NCBI GenBank assembly: GCA_965214945.1
Contig: OZ244029.1
Coordinates: 2,666,001 to 2,730,000, forward strand
Direction of reading: 5' to 3'
DNA from: JAAXHB01 sp965214945
GTDB lineage: Bacteria; Actinomycetota; Acidimicrobiia; Acidimicrobiales; Aldehydirespiratoraceae
Length of the DNA: 64,000 bases
The notes under the pieces: generated by a model
What the model was told of the DNA's origin: nothing
The model's input: the letters and a program-made list of their open reading frames with translations, nothing else
Database searches by the model: none
Made by a program: the position numbers and the translations under genes
Shown here: in pieces, positions 25,167 through 34,019 of the stretch
How positions within the stretch are numbered: the stretch's first letter is position 1
Layout: each line of letters begins with the position of its first letter

Positions 25167-26074
25167 TCGCCGACCTTGAAACCATCATCGAGCCGACCGT
25201 GCGGCTGGCGTGTCTGCTGCTGTTCGCCGCCCTGGGCGAGTACGTCGCCGAGCGGGCCGGCACCATCAACATCTCCCTTGAAGGGATGATGCTCTCCGGC
25301 GCCTACACGGCGGCGCTGATGTCGTCGCAGACCGGGTCGCCGGTCGCGGGCATCGCCTTCGGGATGCTGGCGGGCCTGGCCGTCGCCGCGATACAGGCCC
25401 ACCTCAGCCATCATCTCAACGTCGACCAGTTCGTGGTGGGGATCGCGCTCACCACCCTGGCCATCGGCGTGACCACGTTCCTGTTCACCGAGATCGAGAT
25501 GGCGGGCGGGCGCATCCACGTCTTCGAGATCCCCGGCCTGGCGAGCATTCCCCTGATCGGGGAGGCGCTCTTCGGTCAGCCGTGGCTCACCTACGCGACG
25601 GTGCCCGTCGCGGCTGCGGTCTGGTGGATCCTGCAGCGCACTCCCTGGGGGCTGGAGGTGCGCGCAGTCGGCGAGAACCCGGGCGCTGCTGACGTAAGCG
25701 GTGTGCCGGTGCTGGCCCGGCGCCGTGAGGCCGTTTACGTATGCGGACTGCTAAGCGGCCTGTCCGGCGCCTACCTGGCCGTGGCGCTGGTGGGCGGCTT
25801 CTCCCAGAACATGACCGCTGGCAAGGGTTTCATCGCCATCGCCGCGGTGCTGTTCGGCGGATGGCGGCTGTGGGGCGTGATCGCGGGGTCGCTGCTGTTC
25901 GGTTTCGCCGACGCGCTGGCCATAGCGCTGCCCGCGGTCGGGATCGAGAGAGTGCCGGGGGCGGTGCTCGACTCGATGCCGTTCTTGCTGGCCTTCTTGG
26001 GCTTGCTGGTGTTCGCGGCGCGGGCCCGCAAGCCCGACGCGCTCGCCAAGCCGTTCACCAGAGGCATCATCTGA
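25163..26074 (+). CDS. ABC transporter permease (BMP importer 2, NupQ/YufQ-like)
   Basis: 303 residues. It has GEYVAERAGTINISLEGM near residue 25-42, LEVRAVGENPGAADVSG and GKGFIAIAAVLFGGW, as in the permease at 4898. The ATG overlaps the previous stop as ATGA, which fixes the start. It completes the second four-gene importer, 104 bp before the flavin-reductase-like gene. Confidence 0.9.
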   Translation: MIADLETIIEPTVRLACLLLFAALGEYVAERAGTINISLEGMMLSGAYTAALMSSQTGSPVAGIAFGMLAGLAVAAIQAHLSHHLNVDQFVVGIALTTLAIGVTTFLFTEIEMAGGRIHVFEIPGLASIPLIGEALFGQPWLTYATVPVAAAVWWILQRTPWGLEVRAVGENPGAADVSGVPVLARRREAVYVCGLLSGLSGAYLAVALVGGFSQNMTAGKGFIAIAAVLFGGWRLWGVIAGSLLFGFADALAIALPAVGIERVPGAVLDSMPFLLAFLGLLVFAARARKPDALAKPFTRGII

Positions 26075-26115
26075 ACCAGCCCACCAATCCACCAGCCCAG
26101 CCCAGACTGGTACGC

Positions 26116-26144
26116 CAATCCCCGAGTTTCAATCCCCCGAGTTC
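26116..26144 (+). repeat. 14-bp tandem duplication before the flavin-reductase-like gene
   Basis: CAATCCCCGAGTT and CAATCCCCCGAGTT lie back to back. The repeat is another small duplication in a leader region; GAGGAG before the ATG at 26178 is the ribosome-binding site. Confidence 0.6.
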
Positions 26145-26177
26145 GCCCGGTCACTTCGCCCGACCAGAGGAGTCCCA

Positions 26178-26912
26178 ATGGATCCCGATCGCACTGTCAC
26201 CTTCGATCCCGCGCAGAGCCCGCCGATGGACTGCCAGTTCATGCTGTCGCAGCTGATCGTGCCCCGCCCCATCGCCATGGTGTCCACTCGCAGCCCCGAC
26301 GGCGTGGGAAATATTGCGCCGATGAGCTACTACCTGCCGATCACCGGCGACCCGATGCTGCTGGGCATCACCATGGGCCTGCGCGAGGACGGACAGCTCA
26401 AGCACACCTACGACAACGCCATGGCCAGCGGCGACTTTGTGGTGAACGTGACTTCGGAGGCCTTTCGAGACGACATCGAGACGGTCGCCATGGAAAGCCC
26501 CGCTTCGTCCGACGAGTTCGAACTCACCGGATGGACGCCCGTGCCGGCCACCAAAGTCAGCTCGCCGGCCATTGGCGAGGCGCTGGCCCGCCTGGAGTGC
26601 GTTGTGCGCCGCGTGATCGACCTGGGAACGCCGGACGTGCCGTTCGGGGAGGTGCACCTGATGATCGGCGAGGTGGTCTGGGTGGCCTACGACCAGGCGA
26701 TATGCAACGAAAAGGGCCGCATCGACCCGGTGCGCCTGGGCGCAATCGGGCGCCTCGGCCTGCGCACGTTCCTGCGGACGACCGACGACGGCGCCTATTT
26801 CCTGCCCCGCATCCCGTGGGCCGAGTACTCCGCTGCCGCAGACGGCTCTTCGGGCAACGGCCCCGCCACAAATGCCGTCGAGCGGGCGCGGCGTCGCACG
26901 CGCAGCGTCTGA
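26178..26912 (+). CDS. Flavin reductase-like, FMN-binding split-barrel protein
   Basis: 244 residues. VPRPIAMVSTRSPDG and NIAPMSYYLPI near residues 29-60 are the flavin-binding part of the DIM6/NTAB flavin reductase family. HLMIGEVVWVAYD follows near residue 155 and the tail is Arg-rich. Members reduce FMN or bind FMN for oxidoreduction, often as partners of monooxygenases. It has a GAGGAG ribosome-binding site. It lies between the second importer and the Mo-hydroxylase genes and overlaps the next gene by 41 bp. Confidence 0.82.
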   Translation: MDPDRTVTFDPAQSPPMDCQFMLSQLIVPRPIAMVSTRSPDGVGNIAPMSYYLPITGDPMLLGITMGLREDGQLKHTYDNAMASGDFVVNVTSEAFRDDIETVAMESPASSDEFELTGWTPVPATKVSSPAIGEALARLECVVRRVIDLGTPDVPFGEVHLMIGEVVWVAYDQAICNEKGRIDPVRLGAIGRLGLRTFLRTTDDGAYFLPRIPWAEYSAAADGSSGNGPATNAVERARRRTRSV

Positions 26913-27840
26913 ACCGCCGCGCGGCGACCGCCCGAGGCTGAGCTTTCAACACTGTCGGGGGGGGCCTGCGCTGTCGGCGGCGGTACCGTTCCGGCTGGAG
27001 CGACCGCGCTCGGTCGCCAAGGCGGTCAGCCTGCTGGCCGCAGCACCCGAGGGCCGGCTGCTGGCCGGGGGACAGTCGTTGACGCCGATGCTCACGCTGG
27101 GGCTCGCGGCGCCCGACGTGGTGGTGAGCCTCGACCGATGCGAAGGCCTCAAACGCCTCGAAGCCTGGCCTGATCGAGTGACCGTCGGAGCCATGGTCAC
27201 CACACGGCGGGTCGAACTCGGCCGCGTCATCGGTGCCTCTGTGCCGCTGCTCGCTGAGGCGGCGGGCCATGTCGGCTCGCCGCACGTACGCAATTTCGGG
27301 ACGGTGGTGGGCAACCTCTGCCACGCCGATCCCGGCAGCGACCTGATCCCCGCAGCGCTTTGCCTTGAGGCCGAGCTGGCCGCGCGCTCGCCGCGCGGCC
27401 AGCGCCATGTGGCGGTGCGCGATCTGATCGACGGGCCGTTCAACACCGCTCTGGCCGACGATGAGATGGCCGTGGCGGCGATGTTCCCGGTGCCGGGCCT
27501 GTCGTGGCGCCACGGCTACCGCAAACTGGTCAAACGGGCCGGCGACCTGGCTGTGGCCGCCGTCGCCGTGATGGCCCGCGTTGAACGCTCCGAGATCGCC
27601 GAGGCCCGGGTAGCCGTCGGAGGCGCGATGCGCCGCGCTGTTCGGGTGACACAGCTGGAAGCACTCCTGGCCGGAGCCGATCCTCGCGACGCCGCCGCCC
27701 TCACACTGGGCGGCAGCTGGATCGACGGCATCGCGGACGGCTTGTTGCCCGACCTGTCGCTGACTGCCGACTATCTGCAGACGATGCTTGTGCGCCTGGC
27801 GGCCGCCGCCGTTCGGGACACAGTCGAGGCGCAGTCGTGA
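26872..27840 (+). CDS. Mo-hydroxylase FAD-binding subunit (CoxM/XdhB-like)
   Basis: 322 residues from the only standard start (ATG 26872), which overlaps the upstream gene by 41 bp and lacks a ribosome-binding site. Conserved sequence begins near residue 36 (VPFRLERPRSVAKAV); FAD motifs LLAGGQSLTPML and NFGTVVGNLCHADPGSD are clear. A G-tract (26957-26964) six bases before a CTG at 26971 could be the true initiation region, giving MSAAVPFRL. The subunit passes electrons from the iron-sulfur subunit to an acceptor. Its end overlaps the next start (GTGA). Confidence 0.85.
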   Translation: MPSSGRGVARAASEPPRGDRPRLSFQHCRGGPALSAAVPFRLERPRSVAKAVSLLAAAPEGRLLAGGQSLTPMLTLGLAAPDVVVSLDRCEGLKRLEAWPDRVTVGAMVTTRRVELGRVIGASVPLLAEAAGHVGSPHVRNFGTVVGNLCHADPGSDLIPAALCLEAELAARSPRGQRHVAVRDLIDGPFNTALADDEMAVAAMFPVPGLSWRHGYRKLVKRAGDLAVAAVAVMARVERSEIAEARVAVGGAMRRAVRVTQLEALLAGADPRDAAALTLGGSWIDGIADGLLPDLSLTADYLQTMLVRLAAAAVRDTVEAQS

Positions 27841-28346
27841 CGTCGGTGACTTTGACGGTCAACGGCCGGCGCCGGCGGATCGACTGCAGGCCCAGTGACA
27901 CGGTGCTGGAAGTGCTGCGCGCCTCGCTGGGCCTGACTGGCGCCAAGCCGGGCTGTCAGATCGGCTACTGCGGAGCGTGCACCGTTCTAGTGGACGGTGC
28001 TGCCGCGCACTCCTGCTGTTTGCTGGCCGCGACGATGGACGGCAGGGAGATCACCACCGTCGAAGGTGTCGGCGCCGACGGGCCGGGGTCGCCGCTTGGC
28101 GCGGTTCAGCAGGCGTTCTTGGACGCCGGGGCTGTCCAGTGCGGCTACTGCACGCCGGGGTTCGTCGTCTCGGTGCGGGCGCTCTTGGACGAGAACCCCG
28201 CACCAACTGAGACCGAAGCCCGCCGGTTCCTTACAGGCAACATCTGTCGCTGCACCGGCTTCGCGGCTATCGTCCGAGCTGCCCTGCTCGCCAGCGAGCG
28301 GATCGGCGGCGGGCCCGGGCCGGCTGCCGCCGCTGAGAGGGTATGA
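27837..28346 (+). CDS. Mo-hydroxylase [2Fe-2S] subunit (CoxS/XdhC-like)
   Basis: 169 residues. The plant-type cluster ligands are Cys40, Cys45, Cys48 and Cys60 (GCQIGYCGACTVLVDG, HSC). The second, helical domain has QCGYCTPGF and GNICRCTGF, the second [2Fe-2S] site. Length and order match CoxS of the xanthine dehydrogenase/CO dehydrogenase family. GTG start overlaps the preceding TGA and its own TGA overlaps the next ATG, so the three subunits are translated together. Confidence 0.93.
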   Translation: MTSVTLTVNGRRRRIDCRPSDTVLEVLRASLGLTGAKPGCQIGYCGACTVLVDGAAAHSCCLLAATMDGREITTVEGVGADGPGSPLGAVQQAFLDAGAVQCGYCTPGFVVSVRALLDENPAPTETEARRFLTGNICRCTGFAAIVRAALLASERIGGGPGPAAAAERV

Positions 28347-30568
28347 GCGATAGCCCGGGCCGCAGCGTCGGGCGGCCGCTAGTGCGGGTGGACGGCCGTG
28401 CGAAAGCGACCGGGAAGGCCGTCTATTTGGCCGACATGGACGCCCCGGGCCTGGCCCACGCCGCAGTGGTGCGCTCACCGCATCCGCGGGCCCGGGTGCT
28501 GGGGATCGACGCCGCCGACGCGCTGGCCCTGCCGGGTGTGCTGACCGTTCTCACGCCCGACGACACAGACGACCTGCCCCCAGTGCGCGTCTTCGCCGAC
28601 TCGCCGCCAGTGGCACGCATCCTCACTTCCACCCCCCAATTCGCCGGAGACGCCGTGGCCGCGGTGGTGGCCGAAAGCCCTGAAGCGGCCCAGCTGGGCG
28701 CCGTGCGGGTCGACGTCGACTACGAGCCGTTGCCCGCCGTGCTGACCGCTGCCGAAGCCTTGCGCGGTGTCGTGCAGCTGCATCCGGCAGCGCCCGGAAA
28801 CCGAGCCGGCCCTCCGGTGAGGATCGCCGTCGGCGACGCAGAAGCGGCACTGGCCGACTGTGACCACGTGTTCGAAGACAGCTACACCACCCAGCGCCAG
28901 TGCGCCCAGACCATCGAACCGCTCGCCTGCGTGTGCAGCTGGACGCCAGGCCGCATCGACGTCTGGACCCATCTCGACTCGATGTTCCATTTCCGCGACG
29001 CGCTGGCCGAGGCTCTGACGGTGGAACCCGAGCGGGTGCGCATCCATCTGCCGGAGGCGCTGGGGGCGACTTTCGGGCTGAAGAACAGCCTCATCGCGTC
29101 GCTTGAACCACTGGCGGCGATCTGCTCGCGGGCGGCGGGCCGACCCGTGAAGCTGGCGCTGACGCCGGAGGAATCGATGGCGGCGACCGTCACACGCCAT
29201 CGGGCTCACATCAAGCTTGTCACCGGCGTCACGCGCGGCGGGGTGATCGCGGCCCGCACAGCGGACGTGCTGCTCGACTCCGGCGCCTACGGCTGGGGGT
29301 ATGTGGTGGCGCTGAGCATGGTCGGTAAGTGGGCTTGTCTGTACCGCACCGAACATCTGCGCTTCACGGCCGACTCCGTGTACACCAACCATGTGCCCGG
29401 CGGCGCGTACCGCTCGGTGGGCACTGCGCAGATCCATTTCGCTATGGAGTCGCAGCTCGACGACATAGCCCGCACGCTGGGGATCGATCCCGTGGAGCTG
29501 CGCCGGCGGAACCTGATCGGTGTGGGCGACCGGCTGCCCTTCGGCACCGAGATCCGCTCCTTCGGGGCGGAGGCCTGCCTCGAGCAGGGCGCGGCGGCGT
29601 TCGGCTGGTCGGCCGCCCCGGGGGCCGCGGCCAACCGGAGGCGGCCCGACGACGACCCGATCGGGCGCAGCCGTGGGGTGGGCATGGCCGTGGGCATGCA
29701 CCACGCAGGGCTGACCGGGCTCACCCCGATCCCGGAGATGTCGCACTGCGCGGCCGAGCTGCTCGCCGACGGCACGGTCGAGGTCTCCGTCGGGGTGGTC
29801 GACAAGGGCCAGGGATCGATCACGACGCTGACGCTGGTAGCAGCCGAGGAGCTGGGCTTGGCGCCGGAGCGGGTGCGGGTGGGCAACCGGGGCACTGCCA
29901 CGGCGCCGTTCGACCCGTCCGGGGCGGAGGCCAGCCGAACCACGTACGTGATGGGCCGGGCCGTGGCCGACGGTGCCCGCAGGCTTCGCCGGATGATACG
30001 AGACCGACTCGGCGCGGATCCCGCCGAACTGACGCCCGATCAGATCGCCGCAGCGGTGGCGGCTGAGCCGATCCGGGCGGAAGGCCACTTCAAGCCGGCC
30101 GACAGCGACCCCCTGCCCGTGGCGGGGGCGCACTTCTGCGAGGTTGAAGTCGACTGCGCCACCGGCAAAGTGAACGTGCTGCGGTATGTGGCCGCTCAGG
30201 ACGTTGGCCGGGTGATCAACCCGCTGGGCTGCGCCGGCCAGGTAGAGGGCGGCGTCCACCACGGGATCGGCTACGCCCTCACCGAGGAGCTCGTCTGCGA
30301 CGAGGGCCTGCCGATGAACCCCAACTTCATGGGCTACAAGGTACTGATGGCTGCCGACATGCCCGAGATTGTCGTAGTGCTGGTTGAGGACCCCGACCCG
30401 GACGGCGGGCCTTACGGTGCCAAGGGGGTGGGCACCCCTGTGATCCCCGCGATTGCCCCGGCTGTGGCCAACGCGGTGCGCGACGCCATCGGGGCCCGCA
30501 TCACCGATCTGCCCATGACCCCGCCGCGAGTGCTCGCCGCCCTGACCGCCGGCATCGCTGAGCCGTAA
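28343..30568 (+). CDS. Mo-hydroxylase molybdopterin-binding large subunit (CoxL/XdhA-like)
   Basis: 741 residues, close to the usual 750-800. It has the N-terminal hammerhead domain (KATGKAVYLADMDAPGLAHA), the cofactor-binding pieces ATFGLKN near residue 240 and GGAYRSVGTAQIHFAMES near residue 355, and a C-terminal AKGVG.PVIPAIAPAVANAV. In known family enzymes the last motif holds the catalytic Glu as GVGE; here the codon is ACC, giving Thr698. The rest of the fold seems intact. It should hydroxylate or otherwise process a heterocyclic or aldehyde-like substrate, unless the Thr marks a different chemistry. It follows a BMP importer, so a purine-like substrate is possible. No CoxL AYxCSFR loop is seen, so it is not a form I CO dehydrogenase. 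Confidence 0.88.
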   Translation: MSDSPGRSVGRPLVRVDGRAKATGKAVYLADMDAPGLAHAAVVRSPHPRARVLGIDAADALALPGVLTVLTPDDTDDLPPVRVFADSPPVARILTSTPQFAGDAVAAVVAESPEAAQLGAVRVDVDYEPLPAVLTAAEALRGVVQLHPAAPGNRAGPPVRIAVGDAEAALADCDHVFEDSYTTQRQCAQTIEPLACVCSWTPGRIDVWTHLDSMFHFRDALAEALTVEPERVRIHLPEALGATFGLKNSLIASLEPLAAICSRAAGRPVKLALTPEESMAATVTRHRAHIKLVTGVTRGGVIAARTADVLLDSGAYGWGYVVALSMVGKWACLYRTEHLRFTADSVYTNHVPGGAYRSVGTAQIHFAMESQLDDIARTLGIDPVELRRRNLIGVGDRLPFGTEIRSFGAEACLEQGAAAFGWSAAPGAAANRRRPDDDPIGRSRGVGMAVGMHHAGLTGLTPIPEMSHCAAELLADGTVEVSVGVVDKGQGSITTLTLVAAEELGLAPERVRVGNRGTATAPFDPSGAEASRTTYVMGRAVADGARRLRRMIRDRLGADPAELTPDQIAAAVAAEPIRAEGHFKPADSDPLPVAGAHFCEVEVDCATGKVNVLRYVAAQDVGRVINPLGCAGQVEGGVHHGIGYALTEELVCDEGLPMNPNFMGYKVLMAADMPEIVVVLVEDPDPDGGPYGAKGVGTPVIPAIAPAVANAVRDAIGARITDLPMTPPRVLAALTAGIAEP

Positions 30569-30580
30569 CCTGAGTGGGCC

Positions 30581-31468
30581 ATGACCCAGCCCAGCCCGCA
30601 GCGGCCGAGCTACCAGCTCCATCATCTGTGCATCTTCGAGAAACGCCCCCGCGAGGCGATGTGGGCCTGGCTTCGCTGGCATCACGCCATCCCCGCCTAC
30701 TACTGGGAGGGGATAGCCGACCTTCACCACACCGGCGAGGGCGGAGTGGACTACACGTTCCTTGCGTGCGGCGGCCCGTTCCAGATGCAGCTTGAAGCGC
30801 CGCCGTACCAGTTCGAGTACGAGCGCCGCTGGTTCGCGGAGCACGGTTCGGGCATCAACCACGTCTGCTGGATCGTCCCCAACGCCTTCGACACCGTAGG
30901 TCACCTCCAGTCGAACGGCGCCTCGGTGGCCATGCCGTATGAGGAGTTCGGCGGCACCTACAACGGCTTCGTGGCTATCGACCTCGAGGGCCGCTGGGTG
31001 GAGATCATGGAATACGTCAACGACTTCAAAACCCCCGACGTGGAGTTCCGGCCGGTGGGTCACGCCGGCTTGCAGACTCTCGGCGTGGTGCAACTCTGCC
31101 GCGACCTCGACAGCCAGGTCGAGTGGTATCAGGAAGTGCTGGGGCTGAGCGTGCTTGTCGACGCTCGCAGCGACAATGACGGGCTGGTGTACATGGCCGA
31201 CCGCACCTACCGCGTCCGGCAGTGCGTCAACGTTCTGGCCACGCCGAACACAGACGCCGAGCGCCGCATGATGGACCGCCACGGCCCGGTGATCTCCTCG
31301 GTGCTGTACCAAGCCGCCGATGTGGACAGCGCGTGGGTCGCGGCGGTGGCGGCCGGTTTCGGCGAGATCTCCGCCCCGGCACCCGACGACCGCATCGGCG
31401 TCCGCACCGGATATCTGCGAGAGCCGAGCGGCAACATCGTTCAGGTGCGCGAGCCGCTGTCGGTCTAG
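30581..31468 (+). CDS. Two-domain VOC (glyoxalase/extradiol dioxygenase-like) protein
   Basis: 295 residues with two vicinal-oxygen-chelate modules. Module 1 starts YQLHHLCIFEKRPREAM and ends GRWVEIMEYVND; module 2 starts LQTLGVVQLCRDLDSQVEWYQEVLG and ends GNIVQVREPL. His and Glu at the module ends could bind a metal. Family members include extradiol dioxygenases, glyoxalases and epimerases; which applies here is unknown. It starts 12 bp after the Mo-hydroxylase and likely continues that pathway. Confidence 0.8.
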   Translation: MTQPSPQRPSYQLHHLCIFEKRPREAMWAWLRWHHAIPAYYWEGIADLHHTGEGGVDYTFLACGGPFQMQLEAPPYQFEYERRWFAEHGSGINHVCWIVPNAFDTVGHLQSNGASVAMPYEEFGGTYNGFVAIDLEGRWVEIMEYVNDFKTPDVEFRPVGHAGLQTLGVVQLCRDLDSQVEWYQEVLGLSVLVDARSDNDGLVYMADRTYRVRQCVNVLATPNTDAERRMMDRHGPVISSVLYQAADVDSAWVAAVAAGFGEISAPAPDDRIGVRTGYLREPSGNIVQVREPLSV

Positions 31469-31486
31469 AGCAGCCGCAGCCGGCCC

Positions 31487-31960
31487 GTGACCGTGAAGGG
31501 CGTCCACCACGTGGGGCTGGTAGTGGACGACCTGGACGCCGCAGTCGCGTTCTACTCGGCTCTGCTCGGCATGGAGGTGATCGAGCGCGACCGATGGCGT
31601 GCGCCTGAGCCGGCTATCGACAGCGCGGTGGGGCTCGTCGGCTCGTCCGCGGACGGCGTAATGCTGCGAGGCGCGGGCTGCTACTTGGAGTTGTGGCGGT
31701 ATTACGAGCCCGTCCGGACAGGCGCCGATCCTGGCCAGCGGGGTGCCAACGAGCTCGGCCTGCGCCACTTGGCGATCGAGGTGGACGACGTGAACAGCGC
31801 CCTGGACAGGCTGGTGGAGCTGGGCGGATCCCGCATGGGCGACCCCGTCCGAACAGACGCCCGCGGAGGCGCTGCCGCCGTCTACTGCCGCGACCCGTTC
31901 GGCACGATCATCGAGTTCATGACAGCCGGCGCCGGCCTGGCCTCACTCGACGACCTGTGA
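31487..31960 (+). CDS. Single-domain VOC family protein
   Basis: 157 residues from a GTG start. It runs GVHHVGLVVDDLDAAVAFYSALLG, ELGLRHLAIEVDDVNSALD, then DPFGTIIEFMT: two beta-alpha-beta-beta-beta units with His8-type and Glu metal positions as in glyoxalase I and methylmalonyl-CoA epimerase. It is 18 bp after the other VOC gene on the same strand and probably the last gene of the Mo-hydroxylase operon. Confidence 0.8.
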   Translation: MTVKGVHHVGLVVDDLDAAVAFYSALLGMEVIERDRWRAPEPAIDSAVGLVGSSADGVMLRGAGCYLELWRYYEPVRTGADPGQRGANELGLRHLAIEVDDVNSALDRLVELGGSRMGDPVRTDARGGAAAVYCRDPFGTIIEFMTAGAGLASLDDL

Positions 31961-32051
31961 CGCCAGCGGTCTGGCGGCCAGCTGGGCAGTTAAGCAAGTC
32001 GCGGACAGACGGCCAGCGCTGTCGCTGCGCAGACCGGCAGCAGGCAGACGG

Positions 32052-32885
32052 TCAGCCGTCCACCAGACGCATCGGGTCGCCCATCTCGTGGTAGCCGAGG
32101 TAGCCGCCGCCCGACGCTGAGGCGTCGTACAGCGCATAGCCGAGCAGCTCCCGGGCATGGCGGGGCAGGGTCCTCACCACGTCCAAGCCGATGTTCGTGT
32201 AGCTGTTCTCGACTGGGCGCAGCCAGCCGCAGCAGTAGCCAGTGGACAGCGCCCTGCGGCGGCGGTCGGGCGTGCGGTTCGCGCCTCCGGCGTGCAGCGT
32301 GTCGCCGCGCAAGAACAGAGCGGAGCCGGCCGGCAGCGCGCACGCGGTGATCTCAGCGGCAACCGGCTGACGGCCCGGTGCCCAGCGGTGGCTGCCGGGT
32401 ACTACCAGCGTCGCGCCCATCTCGGGCGTGATGTCCACCAGCGCGGCGATGGTGTTCACGATCATCGGCCCGCCGGGGTTGGCGAAGTTCCATGCGTCGT
32501 CGTCGCGGTGCAGCGGCTGGGCCGACTCACCCGGGCCGATGTCGATGACCTCACCGTCGTTGAGAACAAAGCTTGGGCTGATGGGCCCCAGCACCGCCTC
32601 AGCAAACCCGAGCAGCCGTTCATCGAGCATGATCTCCAAAAAGCTCGTGGTCTTGGCGCACAAGCCCTGAAGCCTGCGGGTGCGCAGGCCCAGGAATTCG
32701 TCAGACGTCTCAGATCCCGAGTCGGTGCCTCCGTATGCCTCCAGCCAGGGATCAAGCTCCGAGTTGAAGCGTTCGAGCAGGTCGGGGCTGAGCCAGCCGT
32801 CCACTATCACCGCGCCGCGGCGCTCGTTGGCCTCGACAATGTCGGCTGTGGTGCAGTCGGCGGGCAGGCGCTCGAGGGCGGGCAT
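32052..32885 (-). CDS. Phytanoyl-CoA dioxygenase (PhyH) family oxygenase
   Basis: 277 residues. The iron-binding His and Asp are in QPLHRDDDAW near residue 125, the distal His in DTLHAGGANRTPDRRR near residue 205, with an Arg that can bind 2-oxoglutarate. The fold is the Fe(II)/2-oxoglutarate double-stranded helix; PhyH members hydroxylate lipids, ectoine or alkyl compounds. The ATG at 32885 is 24 bp from the divergent Ldh2 gene and gives a normal N-terminus; longer frames run into that gene. Confidence 0.85.
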   Translation of the reverse strand: MPALERLPADCTTADIVEANERRGAVIVDGWLSPDLLERFNSELDPWLEAYGGTDSGSETSDEFLGLRTRRLQGLCAKTTSFLEIMLDERLLGFAEAVLGPISPSFVLNDGEVIDIGPGESAQPLHRDDDAWNFANPGGPMIVNTIAALVDITPEMGATLVVPGSHRWAPGRQPVAAEITACALPAGSALFLRGDTLHAGGANRTPDRRRRALSTGYCCGWLRPVENSYTNIGLDVVRTLPRHARELLGYALYDASASGGGYLGYHEMGDPMRLVDG

Positions 32886-32909
32886 GATGGGTTGGATGGT
32901 ACGACAGCC

Positions 32910-34019
32910 GTGAAGCACGACCCCAACTTCTTGGAGCACTGCTACCGGCGAGTGCTCGACCGGCTCGGTTTCTCCGCCGAGCACGCCCGGATATTGGCAC
33001 GCTGCGTGTCGGACGGTGACCGCAACGGCAAGCTCACCCAGGGCATGGGCGTGTTCGAGATCCCGGTGCTGCTGGCCCGAACCGGCGTGATGGACGTGAG
33101 TGCCGTACCCAAGATGGTCGACGAAGGCCCTACCTGGGCGGTGATCGACGCCCGCCGGTCGTCGGGCCAGTGGGCGCTGACCATGGCCACCGAGGCGGCC
33201 ATCGCCAAGGCCCGCGACCACGCCATAGCAGTGGCCTTCGCACGCGACTTCAACGACGCCGGCGCTTTCGGCACCTACGTGCGGATGGCGGCCCGTCAGC
33301 AGATGTTCGCCCTAGCCACCAACAACAGCCTGCCGCTGGTGTCGCCGTGGGGCGGCATGGAGAACGTGCTGTCGGGGGCGCCGCTCGCCGCGGCCGCTCC
33401 CGGCGGCGGTCATCCGCCGATCGTTTCAGACATCCAAACCATCGAGGCGCACGACGGCGACCTGAGCGAGGCCTACTTCCGGGGCGTCAAGCTGAGCGGG
33501 CCCTTTCTGGCCGACCCCGACACCGGCGAGCTGACCGACGACCCGGCCCCATACTTCGAGCGGATGGAAGACTTCGGGCGGATCTCGGACTGTCGGGCGC
33601 CGTCGGTGTTCGGCACGCCGCGCATGTACGCCCTAAACCTGATCACCGAGATGCTGGCCGGCGTCATCAACCCCGGCGCACGGCTCAGCCCGCAGATACC
33701 GGGGCCGCCGTCTTACTGGCTCGAGCCCCGCGGCGAGGCGCTCACCGGTGGGGCCTGCGTGATCGTGATAGACCCGTCGCATTGGATGCCCGCCGCTGAG
33801 CCCGGCCGCAAGTCCGACCTGCTGGCTGAAGCGGTCAAAGGCGCCAAGCGGCGGCCTGGGGTGGAGGAGATCTTCCTGCCCGGCGAGCGGGGTTGGCGGG
33901 CCATGGAATCCGGCGCTCCGGTGGAGATACTCCCGGCGCACTGGGAGTCGTTCACCCGGATAGTCGAGAGCGCAGGCCTGACGGTCGATGGCCTGCGAGC
34001 CGAATACTTTCAAGCGTGA
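32910..34019 (+). CDS. Malate/L-lactate dehydrogenase family (Ldh2-type) oxidoreductase
   Basis: 369 residues of the NAD(P)H-dependent Ldh2 family, which includes malate, sulfolactate and ureidoglycolate dehydrogenases. Evidence: RCVSDGDRNGKLTQGMGVFEI near residue 30-45, VAFARDFNDAGAFGTYV with the family's His replaced region, LATNNSLPLVSPWGG and the C-terminal EIFLPGERGWRA. GTG at 32910 gives a normal N-terminus. Its TGA overlaps the GTG of the next dehydrogenase. A ureidoglycolate role would suit purine breakdown, but this is inference. Confidence 0.85.
   Translation: MKHDPNFLEHCYRRVLDRLGFSAEHARILARCVSDGDRNGKLTQGMGVFEIPVLLARTGVMDVSAVPKMVDEGPTWAVIDARRSSGQWALTMATEAAIAKARDHAIAVAFARDFNDAGAFGTYVRMAARQQMFALATNNSLPLVSPWGGMENVLSGAPLAAAAPGGGHPPIVSDIQTIEAHDGDLSEAYFRGVKLSGPFLADPDTGELTDDPAPYFERMEDFGRISDCRAPSVFGTPRMYALNLITEMLAGVINPGARLSPQIPGPPSYWLEPRGEALTGGACVIVIDPSHWMPAAEPGRKSDLLAEAVKGAKRRPGVEEIFLPGERGWRAMESGAPVEILPAHWESFTRIVESAGLTVDGLRAEYFQA

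Noticed and set aside
28343..30568. Form I CO dehydrogenase large subunit
   Set aside because: The AYxCSFR active-site loop of true CoxL is absent, so only family-level assignment is justified.
28475..31768. A 1097-residue open frame on the minus strand
   Set aside because: It runs antisense to the Mo-hydroxylase large subunit and VOC genes, has no recognisable domains and is a typical high-GC shadow frame.
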